32,140 nt of DNA from Acidobacteriota bacterium (GCA_020199905.1 JAIVJS010000077.1:1-32140); one strand, 5' to 3'. Positions 16,701 to 24,756 are shown, numbered from the stretch's first letter. The notes: generated by a model from the letters alone, not told the origin. Made by a program: numbers and translations.

Positions 16701-16992
16701 TGAAATACTTGTCGGACATCGGCTGCCAGTTCGAGCCCCCGTCCACCGTTTTCCAGATCCCTCCGCCCGTCGCGCCCTGGTAGTAAACGAGAGGCTCCCC
16801 GCGCACGCCGGCGACGGCTGTGACGCGTCCACCTCGAAACGGGCCGATGTTGCGGAATTCGAGGCCCTCGTAGAGCTTGTTCAGCGGAGCCGGGGCCGCC
16901 CCGTCTTTTTCCACTTTCGCGGACGCGGCAGAAATGGCGCCTGCCATCCAGAGGCCGCAGAGCGCGGCCGAGAACACACGCAGAGTCTTCAA
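13786..16992 (-). CDS. Secreted Asp-box (sortilin/VPS10-like) beta-propeller protein
   Basis: 1068 aa. Residues 1-25 are a signal peptide ending ASA. At least ten Asp-box (BNR) turns of the form S/T-x-D-x-G-x-x-W follow, such as KTVDGGSNWQ, KSTDGGKTWK, RTIDGGRTWE, RSIDGGDTWK, RSRDEGQSWE, VTRDGGKNWQ and KTSDYGKTWT, which fill one or two large propellers. A Gly-rich linker (GGGGFGGGEDED) leads to a beta domain and a helical C-terminus of about 200 residues rich in Lys, Ala and Glu. The start is TTG, four bases after AAGGAGG. Proteins of this type are abundant in Acidobacteriota and Bacteroidota and are presumed extracytoplasmic; no substrate is known and no catalytic residues are evident. A TAGAAT near 17031-17036 could be a -10 element, but no good -35 is seen. 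Confidence 0.9.
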   Translation of the reverse strand: MKTLRVFSAALCGLWMAGAISAASAKVEKDGAAPAPLNKLYEGLEFRNIGPFRGGRVTAVAGVRGEPLVYYQGATGGGIWKTVDGGSNWQPMSDKYFKTGSVGAIGIAESDPNVIYVGMGEAPIRGNVSHGDGVYKSTDGGKTWKNVGLKNTYQISRVRVHPKNPDIAYVAALGHVWGANSDRGIFRTIDGGRTWEKVLFVSDKTGASDLCMDPNNPRILYAGLWQVSRKPWSLESGGSEGGLYRSIDGGDTWKKLAGGLPEGVVGNIGVAISGARPDRIWAIVEAEKGGVFRSDDGGEKWTKTNSENKLRQRAWYYSKIYADPKNTDEVYVLNTGFYRSNDGGKSFNPIRVPHGDNHDLWLDPDNADRMIESNDGGANVSFNGGRTWSSIMNQPTAQFYRVITDDRFPYWIYGAQQDNSTVAIASRGRGRGIDVSDWHDVGGGESGWIAPKPGTTGNVVYAGSYGGSIDRYDHTLGQRRQVVAWPENAIGQAPKDTKYRFQWNAPIVISPHDPNTIYHGAQVLLRSRDEGQSWEEISPDLTRNDKAKQGKSGGPITKDDTGVEVYDTIFYVVESKQEAGTIWVGTDDGLVQVTRDGGKNWQNVTPKGLPDWIRINSIDLSEREKGTAYVAATRYQFDDFRPYLYKTSDYGKTWTKIVHGIPENAFTRVVREDPRRHGMLYAGTELGLFVSFDDGGNWQPLQLNLPVVPITDMTIKDNDLIVATQGRAFWVLDDLTPLHEYRDGIAREGIHLFPPRPTVRMGGGGFGGGEDEDATNNAFGKNPANGVQVSYFLRSKPKEKEILTVEFLDGDTVLRKYTSEKKERDATDASAAPEDDRADKPIEPKEGLNRLVWDMRVMKPTLVPKAIIWGNSQGPRVAPGKYTVRLKYGAETLTAPFEVRAHPGVSATAEDLKKQFDLLRDSRNGLTAAHEAVASMRDVRAQIRELGDRAEKLGKGKELKDKGKAISDKVTALEKKLVNPELKSSQDVLNFAPALDHQFAGLASVASSSDAKPTDASWVYLKQIQGKLDGILGEWKSLQEKDLAEFNKAVREKDIPPVVVVPKKEEGG

Positions 16993-17087
16993 GAGTCCTC
17001 CTTATGGAACTGGAGGAGGGATTCTATGGCGGCGGGGCCGGGAAACGGGAAGCGACAAGAACTGGCGGTTGGGGCCGCCCCCCGGGC

Positions 17088-17100
17088 GCTGAGAGCTGAC
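17088..17100. repeat. Short heptad repeat array overlapping the ald stop
   Basis: Two units, GCTGAG and AGCTGAC, lie at the 3' end of ald. On the minus strand the TAG stop runs directly into TCAGCTCTCAGC, so the last base of the stop codon is the first base of a unit. No complementary arm is visible before the propeller gene. Confidence 0.6.
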
Positions 17101-18221
17101 TACTTCCCCGCGATCGCCTCCGCGAGCGGTGTATGCGGACGGCCCTGCGCCTGCGCGACCGCCTGGTAGGTCAACTTGCCGGCAAAGGTGTTCACCCCCG
17201 CCGCCAGATGCGCGTTCTCGGCGATCGCCTTCTCGACGCCTTTGTTGGCGAGCTCGAGCGCGTAGCGCAGCGTCGAGTTGGTCAGCGCAAAGGTGGACGT
17301 CCGGGCGACCGCGCCCGGCATGTTCGCGACGCAGTAGTGGATGACGCCGTCGACCGTGTAGACGGGATCGGAGTGCGTCGTCGCGTGCGTGGTCTCGAAG
17401 CAGCCGCCCTGGTCGACGGCCACGTCCACCGCGACCGCGCCCTTCTTCATCTGGGAGATCAGCTGCCGGCTGACGAGCTTCGGCGCCGCGGCTCCAGGGA
17501 TCAGCACCGCGCCGACCAGGAGGTCCGCGCGCCGGCAGCCCTCTTCGAGGGTCTGTGCGTTGGACGCCACCGTCTTGACCCGGCCAAAGAAGATGTCGTC
17601 GAGCTCCCGCATCCGATCGGGCGACATCTCGAGAATCGTGACGTCGGCTCCCATGCCGGCGGCGATCTTCGCCGCGTTGGTCCCCACGACGCCGCCGCCG
17701 ATGATGACGACATCCGCCGGAGGCACTCCCGGGACGCCGGACAGGAGGACTCCCCTGCCGCCGTTGCTCTTCTGAAGATAGAAGGCGCCGACGTGAACGC
17801 TCATCCGTCCCGCGACCTCGGACATGGGGGTCAGCAGCGGGAGTGATCCGTTGGCGCCGGTGATCGTCTCGTAGGCGACGCCTGCGACGCGCCGCTCGAG
17901 CAGCATCGAGGTGAGCTCCCGCGCGGGCGCCAGATGGAGGTACGTGTAGAGGATCTGTTCCGGCCGCAGCCTCTGGTATTCGGGGCCCACCGGCTCCTTG
18001 ACCTTCACGATCATGTCGGCGCGGGCGAAGACCTCGTCGGCGGTCGGCAGAATCTTCGCGCCGGCGGAGACGTACTCGGCGTCGGCGATCCCCGAGCCCA
18101 TCCCCGCGCTCTCTTCGACGACGACCTCGTGGCCCAGTCCGGTCATCGCGCGCACGCCCGCGGGCACCAGCGCGACCCGGTTCTCGTTGTCCTTGATCTC
18201 CTTCGGCAGTCCGACGATCAT
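17100..18221 (-). CDS. ald: Alanine dehydrogenase
   Basis: NAD-dependent oxidative deamination of L-alanine to pyruvate and ammonia; 373 aa. Residues known from studied enzymes fall at the same numbers here: R15 ([17 protein letters not shown]), K75 ([10 protein letters not shown]), H96 (YTYLHLAPA) and D270 ([10 protein letters not shown]). The Rossmann motif [14 protein letters not shown] lies near 174-187. The ATG is preceded by GAGGACTCC. Heptad repeat arrays lie directly at both its 5' and 3' ends. An aldehyde dehydrogenase gene lies upstream on the same strand; a shared catabolic role is possible but not shown. Confidence 0.96.
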   Translation of the reverse strand: MIVGLPKEIKDNENRVALVPAGVRAMTGLGHEVVVEESAGMGSGIADAEYVSAGAKILPTADEVFARADMIVKVKEPVGPEYQRLRPEQILYTYLHLAPARELTSMLLERRVAGVAYETITGANGSLPLLTPMSEVAGRMSVHVGAFYLQKSNGGRGVLLSGVPGVPPADVVIIGGGVVGTNAAKIAAGMGADVTILEMSPDRMRELDDIFFGRVKTVASNAQTLEEGCRRADLLVGAVLIPGAAAPKLVSRQLISQMKKGAVAVDVAVDQGGCFETTHATTHSDPVYTVDGVIHYCVANMPGAVARTSTFALTNSTLRYALELANKGVEKAIAENAHLAAGVNTFAGKLTYQAVAQAQGRPHTPLAEAIAGK

Positions 18222-18228
18222 GGAGTCC

Positions 18229-18261
18229 TCAGTTGTCAGTCGTCAGTAATCGGTTCTCAGT
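18229..18261. repeat. Heptad repeat array, left arm of second inverted element
   Basis: Degenerate units include AGTTGTC, AGTCGTC, AGTAATC, GGTTCTC and AGTC, just upstream of the ald start codon. Together with 18325-18357 they bound a segment of about 129 bp, close to the size of the element at 44-173. The interior (18262-18324) has no similarity to that of the first element that I can see. Confidence 0.75.
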
Positions 18262-18324
18262 CGGGTTCCCCGGACTGAGACCTCGTTGCCCGCACCCTCG
18301 GGTCGCGGGTCGCAAATCTGGAAG

Positions 18325-18357
18325 AGCTGACGGCTGAGAGCTGACAGCTGACAGCTT
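18325..18357. repeat. Heptad repeat array, right arm of second inverted element
   Basis: Units AGCTGAC, GGCTGAG, AGCTGAC, AGCTGAC and AGCTT are in the opposite orientation to 18229-18261. The array ends five bases before the stop codon of the aldehyde dehydrogenase gene (18363-18365), the same placement as the array after cysS. Confidence 0.85.
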
Positions 18358-18362
18358 CTTTC

Positions 18363-19877
18363 TCAATCCGCGCTCTCGTACGTGTCGATCTGCGCCCTCT
18401 GGAGCTTGCCCGAGAAGTCGACGTAGATGCTCTTCCACTCGGTGAACACGTCGAGGCCCGCGATCCCCGCCTCCCGGTGCCCGTTCCCCGTGTCCTTCAT
18501 GCCGCCGAACGGGAGGTGCACTTCCGCGCCGATGGTCGACGAGTTCACGTAGAAGAGGCCCGTCTCGAATTCGCGCATGGCCTTGAATGCCTTGTTGACG
18601 TCCTGCGTGTAGATCGATCCCGACAGGCCGTAAGGGACGGAGTTGGCGATCCGGATGCCCTCGTCGAGCGAGTCGATCGGGACGACCGTCGTCACCGGCC
18701 CGAAGATCTCCTCGCAGGCGATTCGCATCTTCGCGTCGGCATCCGCGAACACCGCCGGCGAGAGAAACCAGCCGCGCGAGAGATCGCCGGCCGAAAGCTT
18801 CTCCCCCCCGCACAGCAGCTTCGCGCCCTCCTGCTTTCCGATCTCGATATATTTCGCGACACTCTCACGCTGGCGCTCCGAGACACAGGGACCGACGTCG
18901 ACCCCGGCCTCGAGCCCATTGCCGACGCGAAGCGCCTTCGCCCCCTCGACGAGCTTCATCACGAAGCCGTCATAGACCTTGCGTTGGACGAGCAGCCGCG
19001 ACGAGGCGGTGCAGCGCTGACCCGTCGTGCCGAAAGCGCCCCACAACGCGCCCTCGACCGCGAGCTCGACGTCGGCGTCGTCCATCACCAGGATCGCGTT
19101 CTTTCCCCCCATCTCGAGGTGGACGCGCTTGAAGGTGGGCGCGCAGGCGACCGAGATCCGGCGGCCCACTTCCGTCGAGCCCGTGAAGGACACGACCTTG
19201 ACGTCGGGGTGCGAGACCAGCGGATCACCCACCGCTCCGCCCGATCCCATGACGACGTTCCACGCCCCGGCGGGAAGGCCCGCCTCCTCGAACACGCGGG
19301 CGAGCGCCACGACCGAAGCGGGGGTGTCCGTCGCCGGTTTGATCACGACCGTGTTGCCCGCGATCAGCGCGGCCATCCCCTTCCACGCGGGGATCGCCAT
19401 CGGGAAGTTCCACGGCGTCACGAAGGCACAGACCCCGACCGGCTGCCGGATGCACATGGCGAACTTGTTCGACAGCTCGGACGGCGTCGTGAAACCGAAC
19501 AGCCGCCGGCCTTCTCCGGCCGCGAGAAAAGCCATGTCGATGGCTTCCTGCACGTCGCCCCGGGTCTCGGCGAGGACCTTTCCCATCTCGCGGGTCATCA
19601 GCCGCGCGAGCTTTTCCTTATCCCTCTTGAGGATCTCTCCGGCCGCGTAGAGGATTTCGCCGCGACGCGGCGCGGGCATGTCGCGCCACGCCGGGAACGC
19701 TTTTTTCGCCGCGGCCACGGCCGCGTCCACGTCCCGGCGATCGCTCTCCGGAAACACGCCGACGAGGTCGTTGCCGTCCGCCGGGCTCCGGTTCTCGAAT
19801 GTCTTCCCCGAGGCCGCGGGCACCCACTGCCCGCCGATCAGATTCCGCTCCGTCTCGACCGCCAGCTCCGTGGCCAT
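18363..19877 (-). CDS. NAD(P)-dependent aldehyde dehydrogenase
   Basis: 504-residue ALDH-superfamily enzyme oxidising an aldehyde or semialdehyde to the acid. Residues seen: N157 ([13 protein letters not shown]), K180 (VIKPATDTP), FTGSTEVG (231-238), general-base E255 (HLEMGGKN) and catalytic C289 ([11 protein letters not shown]), followed by EEIFGPV and the C-terminal [16 protein letters not shown]. The sequence resembles the alpha-ketoglutarate-semialdehyde / aminoadipate-semialdehyde type, but the substrate cannot be fixed from motifs. The ATG follows AAGGAGAGAT, a good ribosome site. It is separated from ald by the second inverted heptad element; the bactofilin gene ends 16 bp upstream. 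Confidence 0.93.
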   Translation of the reverse strand: MATELAVETERNLIGGQWVPAASGKTFENRSPADGNDLVGVFPESDRRDVDAAVAAAKKAFPAWRDMPAPRRGEILYAAGEILKRDKEKLARLMTREMGKVLAETRGDVQEAIDMAFLAAGEGRRLFGFTTPSELSNKFAMCIRQPVGVCAFVTPWNFPMAIPAWKGMAALIAGNTVVIKPATDTPASVVALARVFEEAGLPAGAWNVVMGSGGAVGDPLVSHPDVKVVSFTGSTEVGRRISVACAPTFKRVHLEMGGKNAILVMDDADVELAVEGALWGAFGTTGQRCTASSRLLVQRKVYDGFVMKLVEGAKALRVGNGLEAGVDVGPCVSERQRESVAKYIEIGKQEGAKLLCGGEKLSAGDLSRGWFLSPAVFADADAKMRIACEEIFGPVTTVVPIDSLDEGIRIANSVPYGLSGSIYTQDVNKAFKAMREFETGLFYVNSSTIGAEVHLPFGGMKDTGNGHREAGIAGLDVFTEWKSIYVDFSGKLQRAQIDTYESAD

Positions 19878-19892
19878 ATCTCTCCTTCGGAT

Positions 19893-20360
19893 TCAGTTGG
19901 ATGGCGTGGGAGCCGGCGAGGCCCCCTTTTCGCCCGTCTCCGGCAGACTCTCGCCCGACGCGGGGGCGGCCTTCTCTCCCGACATCGCGACGCTCCCCTC
20001 GAGCCGGGCGCCCTCCGCTATGACGACCTTCGGCGCGTGGACGCTGCCTTCGACGGCGCCCGAGCTCGTCAGCTCCGCGCGCTCGGCTGCGTGGACATCG
20101 CCCTTGACGCGCCCGCCAACGATGACCTGCCGCGCGTAGATCTCTCCCTCGACGTCCCCGTCCGGGCCGATCGTCACGCGCCGGTCGACGCGCAGGGTCC
20201 CGTGAAACCGGCCGTTGACGACGATGTCCTCGTCCCCGAAGAGTTCCCCCACGAAGCGCGTACCGGCCCCGAGGACGGTCGCCCCCGAGCCGCCTGCGGG
20301 CCGCGCGGGGCCCGCCGGCTCCGAAACATTTCTGCCGTCGGATTTACCCAGGATGGACAG
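19893..20360 (-). CDS. Bactofilin family cytoskeletal protein
   Basis: About 155 aa if it starts at CTG (20358-20360), which lies six bases after a perfect AGGAGG and gives SILGKSDGRNVSEP, followed by TVLGAGTRFVGELFGDEDIVVNGRF, the expected bactofilin entry. The shorter frame from GTG at 20252 would cut off this conserved lead-in. The core (about residues 37-128) is a repeated beta pattern of six-residue turns (GPDGDVEGEIYARQVIVGG and RVKGDVHAAERAELTSSGAV), as in the bactofilin right-handed beta-helix that polymerises without nucleotide. The tail is Pro/Ser/Gly-rich and disordered. Bactofilins shape cells or position envelope enzymes. No M23 peptidase gene, a frequent partner, is adjacent. 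Confidence 0.88.
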   Translation of the reverse strand: MSILGKSDGRNVSEPAGPARPAGGSGATVLGAGTRFVGELFGDEDIVVNGRFHGTLRVDRRVTIGPDGDVEGEIYARQVIVGGRVKGDVHAAERAELTSSGAVEGSVHAPKVVIAEGARLEGSVAMSGEKAAPASGESLPETGEKGASPAPTPSN

Positions 20361-20366
20361 GGCGCA

Positions 20367-20372
20367 CCTCCT
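20367..20372 (-). promoter_or_regulatory. Ribosome binding site deciding the bactofilin CTG start
   Basis: AGGAGG on the minus strand is six bases from CTG at 20358-20360. No ATG, GTG or TTG in the bactofilin frame lies downstream of it before GTG at 20252, more than 100 bases away. Confidence 0.65.
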
Positions 20373-20403
20373 GAAAAGGGCGGTCAGTCTAGCAAAGCGG
20401 TCG

Positions 20404-20445
20404 AGCTGTCAGCGCTCAGTTTTCAGTTCTCAGTTTTCAGTTCTC
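20404..20445. repeat. Six-unit heptad repeat array upstream of the bactofilin gene
   Basis: Units AGCTGTC, AGCGCTC, AGTTTTC, AGTTCTC, AGTTTTC and AGTTCTC make the longest array in the window. It lies in the 288-bp gap between the phosphoesterase stop and the bactofilin start. No inverted partner is visible in 20446-20648. On the minus strand its edge contains CTGACA, 15 bp before TAGACT, a poor but possible promoter for the bactofilin gene. Confidence 0.85.
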
Positions 20446-20648
20446 CTGCGCGGGTCGCGCGGATCCTTCCGACCGTCGGAGCGTTCGGGAGCGCGGGGAG
20501 CGGGACTGCGGGTCCTTGCGCCCGTTTGCCAGAGCGCGGATGAATGCCTGAGGCAGGGGGGCGCGGACTTCAGCTTCCGGGTCGCCGCTCCACTGGGGGT
20601 GGATCCCGCGAGAGGTCAGGCGCCGCGGGGTCAGGTCTTTATTATACA

Positions 20649-22310
20649 CTATGGCTTCTCCGACACCGAAGCCGCGCCGGCGGGCCGCAGGCGACCGGGC
20701 GCGGGCGCCCCCACGTCCCCATGGCTGCGGAAATAGTCGATGAGAACCTCCGACAGGGCCTTTCCAGAGTCCGTCTGCTTCACCTCGAGAAAGGTGGCGT
20801 ACAGGTCGCCGCCCTGCGCCAGGAAGCTGTTGGTCGCCGCCCGGTAGCGGCCGGCGGCTTCGAGAGGGCGCCCACCGACGGACGCCGACACGAGCCGCCG
20901 ACCGGCGGGGCGACCGAGATCGTAAGAGACCGTGATCCCGGACACCTGCACGAGGCCGCGCTCGAGCGAGAGCCCCTGCTCGAGAACCGCGCGGATCTGC
21001 TCCCCGGTCATCTCGCACGTGACGAGCGTGTTGAGGAAAGGAAGGGCGTCGAGGACGTTGCCGTTGGTCACGGGCCCGGCCGGAAGATCCGCGCGCAGCC
21101 CTCCCGCGTTCTCGAAGGCGACGTCAGCCCCGCCCTGCTCCCGTATCACGTCCGCGACGAAGGAGCCGAGCGGCGACTCGCGGTTGTAGTCGCGCACCAA
21201 GCGCGCCCTCGATCGCCCGACCACCACGCCGATCTCTGGCGCCGTCTGCCGCTTGTAGCGCTCGAACTTCGCAGCCACCGTCCTGTCGGGAGCGATCCGG
21301 TCGCTCCAGACCTTGAGCAGCTCTCCCCGGTGCGCGACGACCCGCCCGCCCCGGAGGCTCAGCTTCAGGAAGCCTAGCCGCGTGCCGTATCCGTAGGTCT
21401 GCACGATCAGGGTCCCGGTCTTCGGATGGACGAACGGCGTCTCGATCCCCCGGTGCGCGTGCCCGCCGATGAAGACGTCGATCCCCTCGACCGCGCCGCA
21501 GAGGCGAATGTCTTCGTCGAAGTCCCGCTGCACCTCGGGCCGCGCTTCGGCGTCGGTCTGCTGCGGGCCGGTCTTTCCCTGATGCGCCAGCACGACGACC
21601 AGGTCGGCGTGAGGGCGCAGCTCCTTCACTGCGGCGCGAACTTCGGGGATCGGATCGGTGAAGTCGAGGTCGGTGATTCCCGAGGGAAGCGCCACGCTTC
21701 GCGCGTCCTCGCCGATGATCCCGATCACCGCCACGCGCAGGCCGTTCCGCTCGATGAGGGCGTACGGCCGGCTGTAATACCGCCTCGTTCCCTTGTAGAA
21801 GACGTTCGCCGCGAGGACGGGAAAGGCGACGCGGTGCATCTGCCGGGTGAAGTTCTCGCTTCCGTAGTCGAACTCGTGGTTCCCGATCGCCATCGCGTCG
21901 TAGCCCATGCCCATCATCATTTCCATCAGCGCCTCGCCGCGCGTCAGGTTCGACAGCATGCCGGTGAACATGTCGCCGGAATCGAAGAGGAACGTCGTGG
22001 CCTCACGCCGGCGGATCTGACGGACGAGTCCCGCGAGGTGCGCCGCGCCGCCGAGCCTCGGGCTCCCCGGGAGCCAGTACGCCGGAATGGGGTCGAAGGC
22101 GCTGTGGAAGTCGTTCGTGTAAAGGATTGTCACTTCCCGCGGCTTCGGCGCCAACGAACTGGCGCCGCGGCCGGGAAGGGCGAGAAGGAGCAGGATCGCG
22201 GAGACGGCCCGGAATTTTCCAAGCCCGCGCTTCCCGGCGGCGGCCGGCACCGTCGTGGCGCCGGGCGCCCGCCGCGGCGAGCGCCGCAAATCGTTTCGGG
22301 AGAAAGGCAT
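20649..22310 (-). CDS. Exported 5'-nucleotidase / UshA-like metallophosphoesterase
   Basis: About 553 aa from the ATG at 22308-22310; an upstream frame extension to 22355 exists, and no clear ribosome site decides between them. After a basic N-region there is a hydrophobic signal (AVSAILLLLALPG). The N-terminal calcineurin-like domain has the metal motifs TNDFHSAF, FDSGDMFTG, AIGNHEFDYG, VLAHQG and GGHAHRG. The C-terminal 5'-nucleotidase domain has AFENAGGLRADLPAG, PFLNTLVTCEMTGEQ and YRAATNSFLAQGGD. Such enzymes hydrolyse nucleotides, UDP-sugars or cyclic nucleotides in the periplasm for phosphate and nucleoside salvage. The substrate is not predictable here. It is a single gene, divergent from the SET gene. 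Confidence 0.9.
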   Translation of the reverse strand: MPFSRNDLRRSPRRAPGATTVPAAAGKRGLGKFRAVSAILLLLALPGRGASSLAPKPREVTILYTNDFHSAFDPIPAYWLPGSPRLGGAAHLAGLVRQIRRREATTFLFDSGDMFTGMLSNLTRGEALMEMMMGMGYDAMAIGNHEFDYGSENFTRQMHRVAFPVLAANVFYKGTRRYYSRPYALIERNGLRVAVIGIIGEDARSVALPSGITDLDFTDPIPEVRAAVKELRPHADLVVVLAHQGKTGPQQTDAEARPEVQRDFDEDIRLCGAVEGIDVFIGGHAHRGIETPFVHPKTGTLIVQTYGYGTRLGFLKLSLRGGRVVAHRGELLKVWSDRIAPDRTVAAKFERYKRQTAPEIGVVVGRSRARLVRDYNRESPLGSFVADVIREQGGADVAFENAGGLRADLPAGPVTNGNVLDALPFLNTLVTCEMTGEQIRAVLEQGLSLERGLVQVSGITVSYDLGRPAGRRLVSASVGGRPLEAAGRYRAATNSFLAQGGDLYATFLEVKQTDSGKALSEVLIDYFRSHGDVGAPAPGRLRPAGAASVSEKP

Positions 22311-22495
22311 TCTCGGAGGGGGATTGTAGCCACGGCTCGGCGCGGCGCCGGCCACTTCCGCGTTTTCCGGCGCGCGGGGAGGAGCCGGCGCTCCCCATGG
22401 CCTCCCTCAGGCCGAGCGCGGCCTCTGGCCTGATTCGTGCTTTACACCGGGGCGTCCTCCTCCCATGCACACAAAATGAGCGAACATAGAGTCTG

Positions 22496-22963
22496 ATGAT
22501 CGAGATTAAAGACGGCCGGTTCGGGCGGCATGTGCACGCGACGGCGCCGATCCCGACGGGGACGCTGATCATCGAGGGCTGGGGCCGGCGGCTTCCGGGC
22601 CGCACGCGGCACTCCTTCCAGGTGGACCTCGACACCCACGTCCTCATTCCGGGCCCGATCGAGCTGATCAACCACTCCTGCGACCCCAACTGCGGGGTCC
22701 TCGTTCCGCGCGGCGCGCAGACGCTTCAGATTTACGCGCGCCGCCCCATCGCGGCGGGAGAGGAATTGCGCACGGATTACGCGAGCTTCGAGTGGCACAT
22801 CGAGTTCATGCCGAAGCCCTGCCTGTGCGACACGGCGCTTTGCCGCGGCAGCGTCACGGGCTACAAGGACCTGCCGGAGACGGCTCGCCGCGCCTACGCG
22901 CCGTATATCGCGGAGTACCTCCCCGAGCTCGAGTCGTCTTTCCGGGCAGCGCAGGTCCGGTAG
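22496..22963 (+). CDS. Compact SET-domain protein (putative lysine methyltransferase)
   Basis: 155 aa, essentially a bare SET domain. The N-terminal strand GRFGRHVHATAPIPTGTLI leads to INHSCDPNC (N59-H60-S61, the SAM-binding knot), YARRPIAAGEELRTDYASFE (catalytic-type Tyr Y95), and a post-SET-like cysteine cluster, C109, C111 and C116 (CLCDTALCRG), which may bind zinc with C62 or C66. SET proteins transfer methyl groups from SAM to lysine; bacterial targets are mostly unknown. There is no pre-SET region. It stands alone between a divergent phosphoesterase gene and a non-coding gap. Origin by lateral transfer is possible, though base composition matches the neighbours. Confidence 0.87.
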   Translation: MIEIKDGRFGRHVHATAPIPTGTLIIEGWGRRLPGRTRHSFQVDLDTHVLIPGPIELINHSCDPNCGVLVPRGAQTLQIYARRPIAAGEELRTDYASFEWHIEFMPKPCLCDTALCRGSVTGYKDLPETARRAYAPYIAEYLPELESSFRAAQVR

Positions 22964-23292
22964 GCCGGCGCGCCGCCCACGGCATTACCGCCCCGGGGGC
23001 GCCGGGCACCGCAACCGCAAACGAGAGGGGCCGCGGGACTCTCGAACCGGCGAGGCTGCTGGGCGTGGCCGGGGAAAAAACGCGGTCGCGATTCCCTCCT
23101 TGTGTGCGGAGGCGTACCGACCGGCGGATCACCGCTCCATAGCCTTTCCGCCTATCCAGGGGGGGTTCATGCTTCAGCGGCGAGACGCGACGCCTTTCCC
23201 GGGTCGCGGTATCGAGCGGCGGCGCGATCGCCCCGCGCTCCCATCGTTCTCTTCCCTGGCGGCGCGGCTCGCTGTCCCCAGCCCGGCCCGGA
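22964..23292. other. Non-coding gap, 329 bp
   Basis: No gene is supported on either strand. A GCG-rich palindrome followed by T-residues on the minus strand near 23076-23092 resembles a very short terminator, but no minus-strand gene ends there. The stretch presumably carries the promoter of the O-antigen-ligase-like gene; I cannot point to one. Confidence 0.5.
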
Positions 23293-24756
23293 ATGCCGCC
23301 CGGTAATCCAGCCATCCGCCTCGGAGACTTCGATCGCGGGAGATCCGTTCCGAACTGGAGCTCGACCGCGGAATTCTGGCTCGTCACCCTGGTCGGGCTC
23401 TCCCTCCCGCTCGCCGATATCCCGTTCTTCGTCTGGCGGGGCTTCGGTGTGGATCTGGCGCACATCAGCGGCAGTCTTCTGATCCTGACCGCGACGGCGG
23501 GCGCGGTCTTTCGCTCCCGGGGACGGCCGAATCTCGTCCTGTCTCTGGTCGCCACGGGACTTCTCCTGGTGCCGCTCCTGCCCTACGTCTTTTATCGACT
23601 CCCGGGCTTTTCCGTCGAGCACTTCTGGCGGAGCTTCGCTCATCTTGCCTTCATGCTGGCAGTCTTCCTCGTGCTGTCCTCGGCAAACTTCACGACCGCG
23701 CAGTTCGACTCCATCCTGGCCATCCTGGTGTGCGAGGGAGTGATCCTGGCGCTCTACGGAATCTGGCAGACCCTCGCCTACAGTCACGGATGGCCGACCG
23801 GAATCGGCCTCTTGAATCACCTCTCTCGCGAACCGATGAGGGGAGGATTCTTCGGCGTGTGGCGCGCGACGGCGACTTTTGCGGAGCCGCGATACCTCGC
23901 GAACCATCTCTTGACCGCGATCGTGAGCGCCGCCTGGCTGGCGCGCAAGCGCTACAACCGCGATCGACGGACCGCGGCCGCGCGATGGGTCGCCGCGCTG
24001 ATCGTCATGGGAGCCGGAATACTCTTCACGATGTCACTGGGAGGCATTGCCGCCCTTCTCATTCTCGTCGCCGGCATGGCCGCGGCCGTGCACCGGATGC
24101 TCACGAGGCGGGCCCGGCTGATCATGACCGGCGGCCTCGGCCTTCTCGCGCTCCTCGTCGCGCTCTATGCCGGCGCGTCGGGCGATAGCGTTTCGCGGCG
24201 GCTGCGCGAGCGCCTGAAAGTCGAGATCGAGAGTCCCGCTGAATCCCTGTACTCGCTGACGGCTCCTTACTTTTCGCGGGGCTTCTACCTTCACAACGCG
24301 CGGTACGCGCTGCTCGTCACGAACGATTCGCCGTTCGTGGGAATCGGCGTGGGACAGTTCGCGGCGGTCGGAAACATTCGCGGGAAACAGCTGGGCTTTC
24401 CAGGCGTGGTTTCGGGCGGCGGCTCGTGGGTCGGAGTCACGGGGATGGTCGCCGAGTTCGGCCTCGCCGGAGTGCTTCTCTTCATGATTCTGTTTCTCGC
24501 ACTCTCACAGAATTATCCGCGGGTGCCGGGCCGGCCCTCGACGACGTTCCGGTTCCTGAGCCTCTGGCTCCTCGCGGCGGTCGGCCTGGAGGAGCTCGGG
24601 CCGGGCTTCTACATTCACCTGTGGATGTGGTTTCCCCTGGGACTTTCCGCGCTGGGGCGTTACATCTCCGTCCAGAGAGTCGCGAATCTCGGCCTCACGG
24701 ATTCGCCGGCGGGAGACCTTCGCCGATCAGAACCGGACCTCCGGTGCGGGAGGTGA
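23293..24756 (+). CDS. O-antigen ligase / polymerase-like membrane protein
   Basis: 487 aa with roughly ten to eleven membrane segments (for example LVTLVGLSLPLADIPFFVW, LAFMLAVFLVLS and MTGGLGLLALLVALYAG). A large polar loop between about residues 295 and 380 precedes the last segments and holds YFSRGFYLHNARYALLVTND and PFVGIGVGQFAAVG. This layout (RATATFAEPRYLANHLL, then a long periplasmic loop containing a G-I-G-x-G motif) fits the Wzy/WaaL O-antigen ligase superfamily, which moves lipid-linked glycans in the inner membrane. No glycosyltransferase genes flank it, so its glycan substrate is unknown. The start ATG has only a weak ribosome site; it is the first possible start in the frame. 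Confidence 0.75.
   Translation: MPPGNPAIRLGDFDRGRSVPNWSSTAEFWLVTLVGLSLPLADIPFFVWRGFGVDLAHISGSLLILTATAGAVFRSRGRPNLVLSLVATGLLLVPLLPYVFYRLPGFSVEHFWRSFAHLAFMLAVFLVLSSANFTTAQFDSILAILVCEGVILALYGIWQTLAYSHGWPTGIGLLNHLSREPMRGGFFGVWRATATFAEPRYLANHLLTAIVSAAWLARKRYNRDRRTAAARWVAALIVMGAGILFTMSLGGIAALLILVAGMAAAVHRMLTRRARLIMTGGLGLLALLVALYAGASGDSVSRRLRERLKVEIESPAESLYSLTAPYFSRGFYLHNARYALLVTNDSPFVGIGVGQFAAVGNIRGKQLGFPGVVSGGGSWVGVTGMVAEFGLAGVLLFMILFLALSQNYPRVPGRPSTTFRFLSLWLLAAVGLEELGPGFYIHLWMWFPLGLSALGRYISVQRVANLGLTDSPAGDLRRSEPDLRCGR

Noticed and set aside
18477..20543. 688-codon frame antisense to the aldehyde dehydrogenase and bactofilin genes
   Set aside because: It spans two unrelated genes and an intergenic gap with no motif; a typical high-GC shadow.
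22441..22469. Sigma-70 promoter for the SET gene (TTTACA, 17 bp, CATGCA)
   Set aside because: The -10 match is poor and no other box fits; spacing alone is not enough.
23076..23092. Minus-strand intrinsic terminator
   Set aside because: The stem is only three to four base pairs and no minus-strand gene ends nearby.
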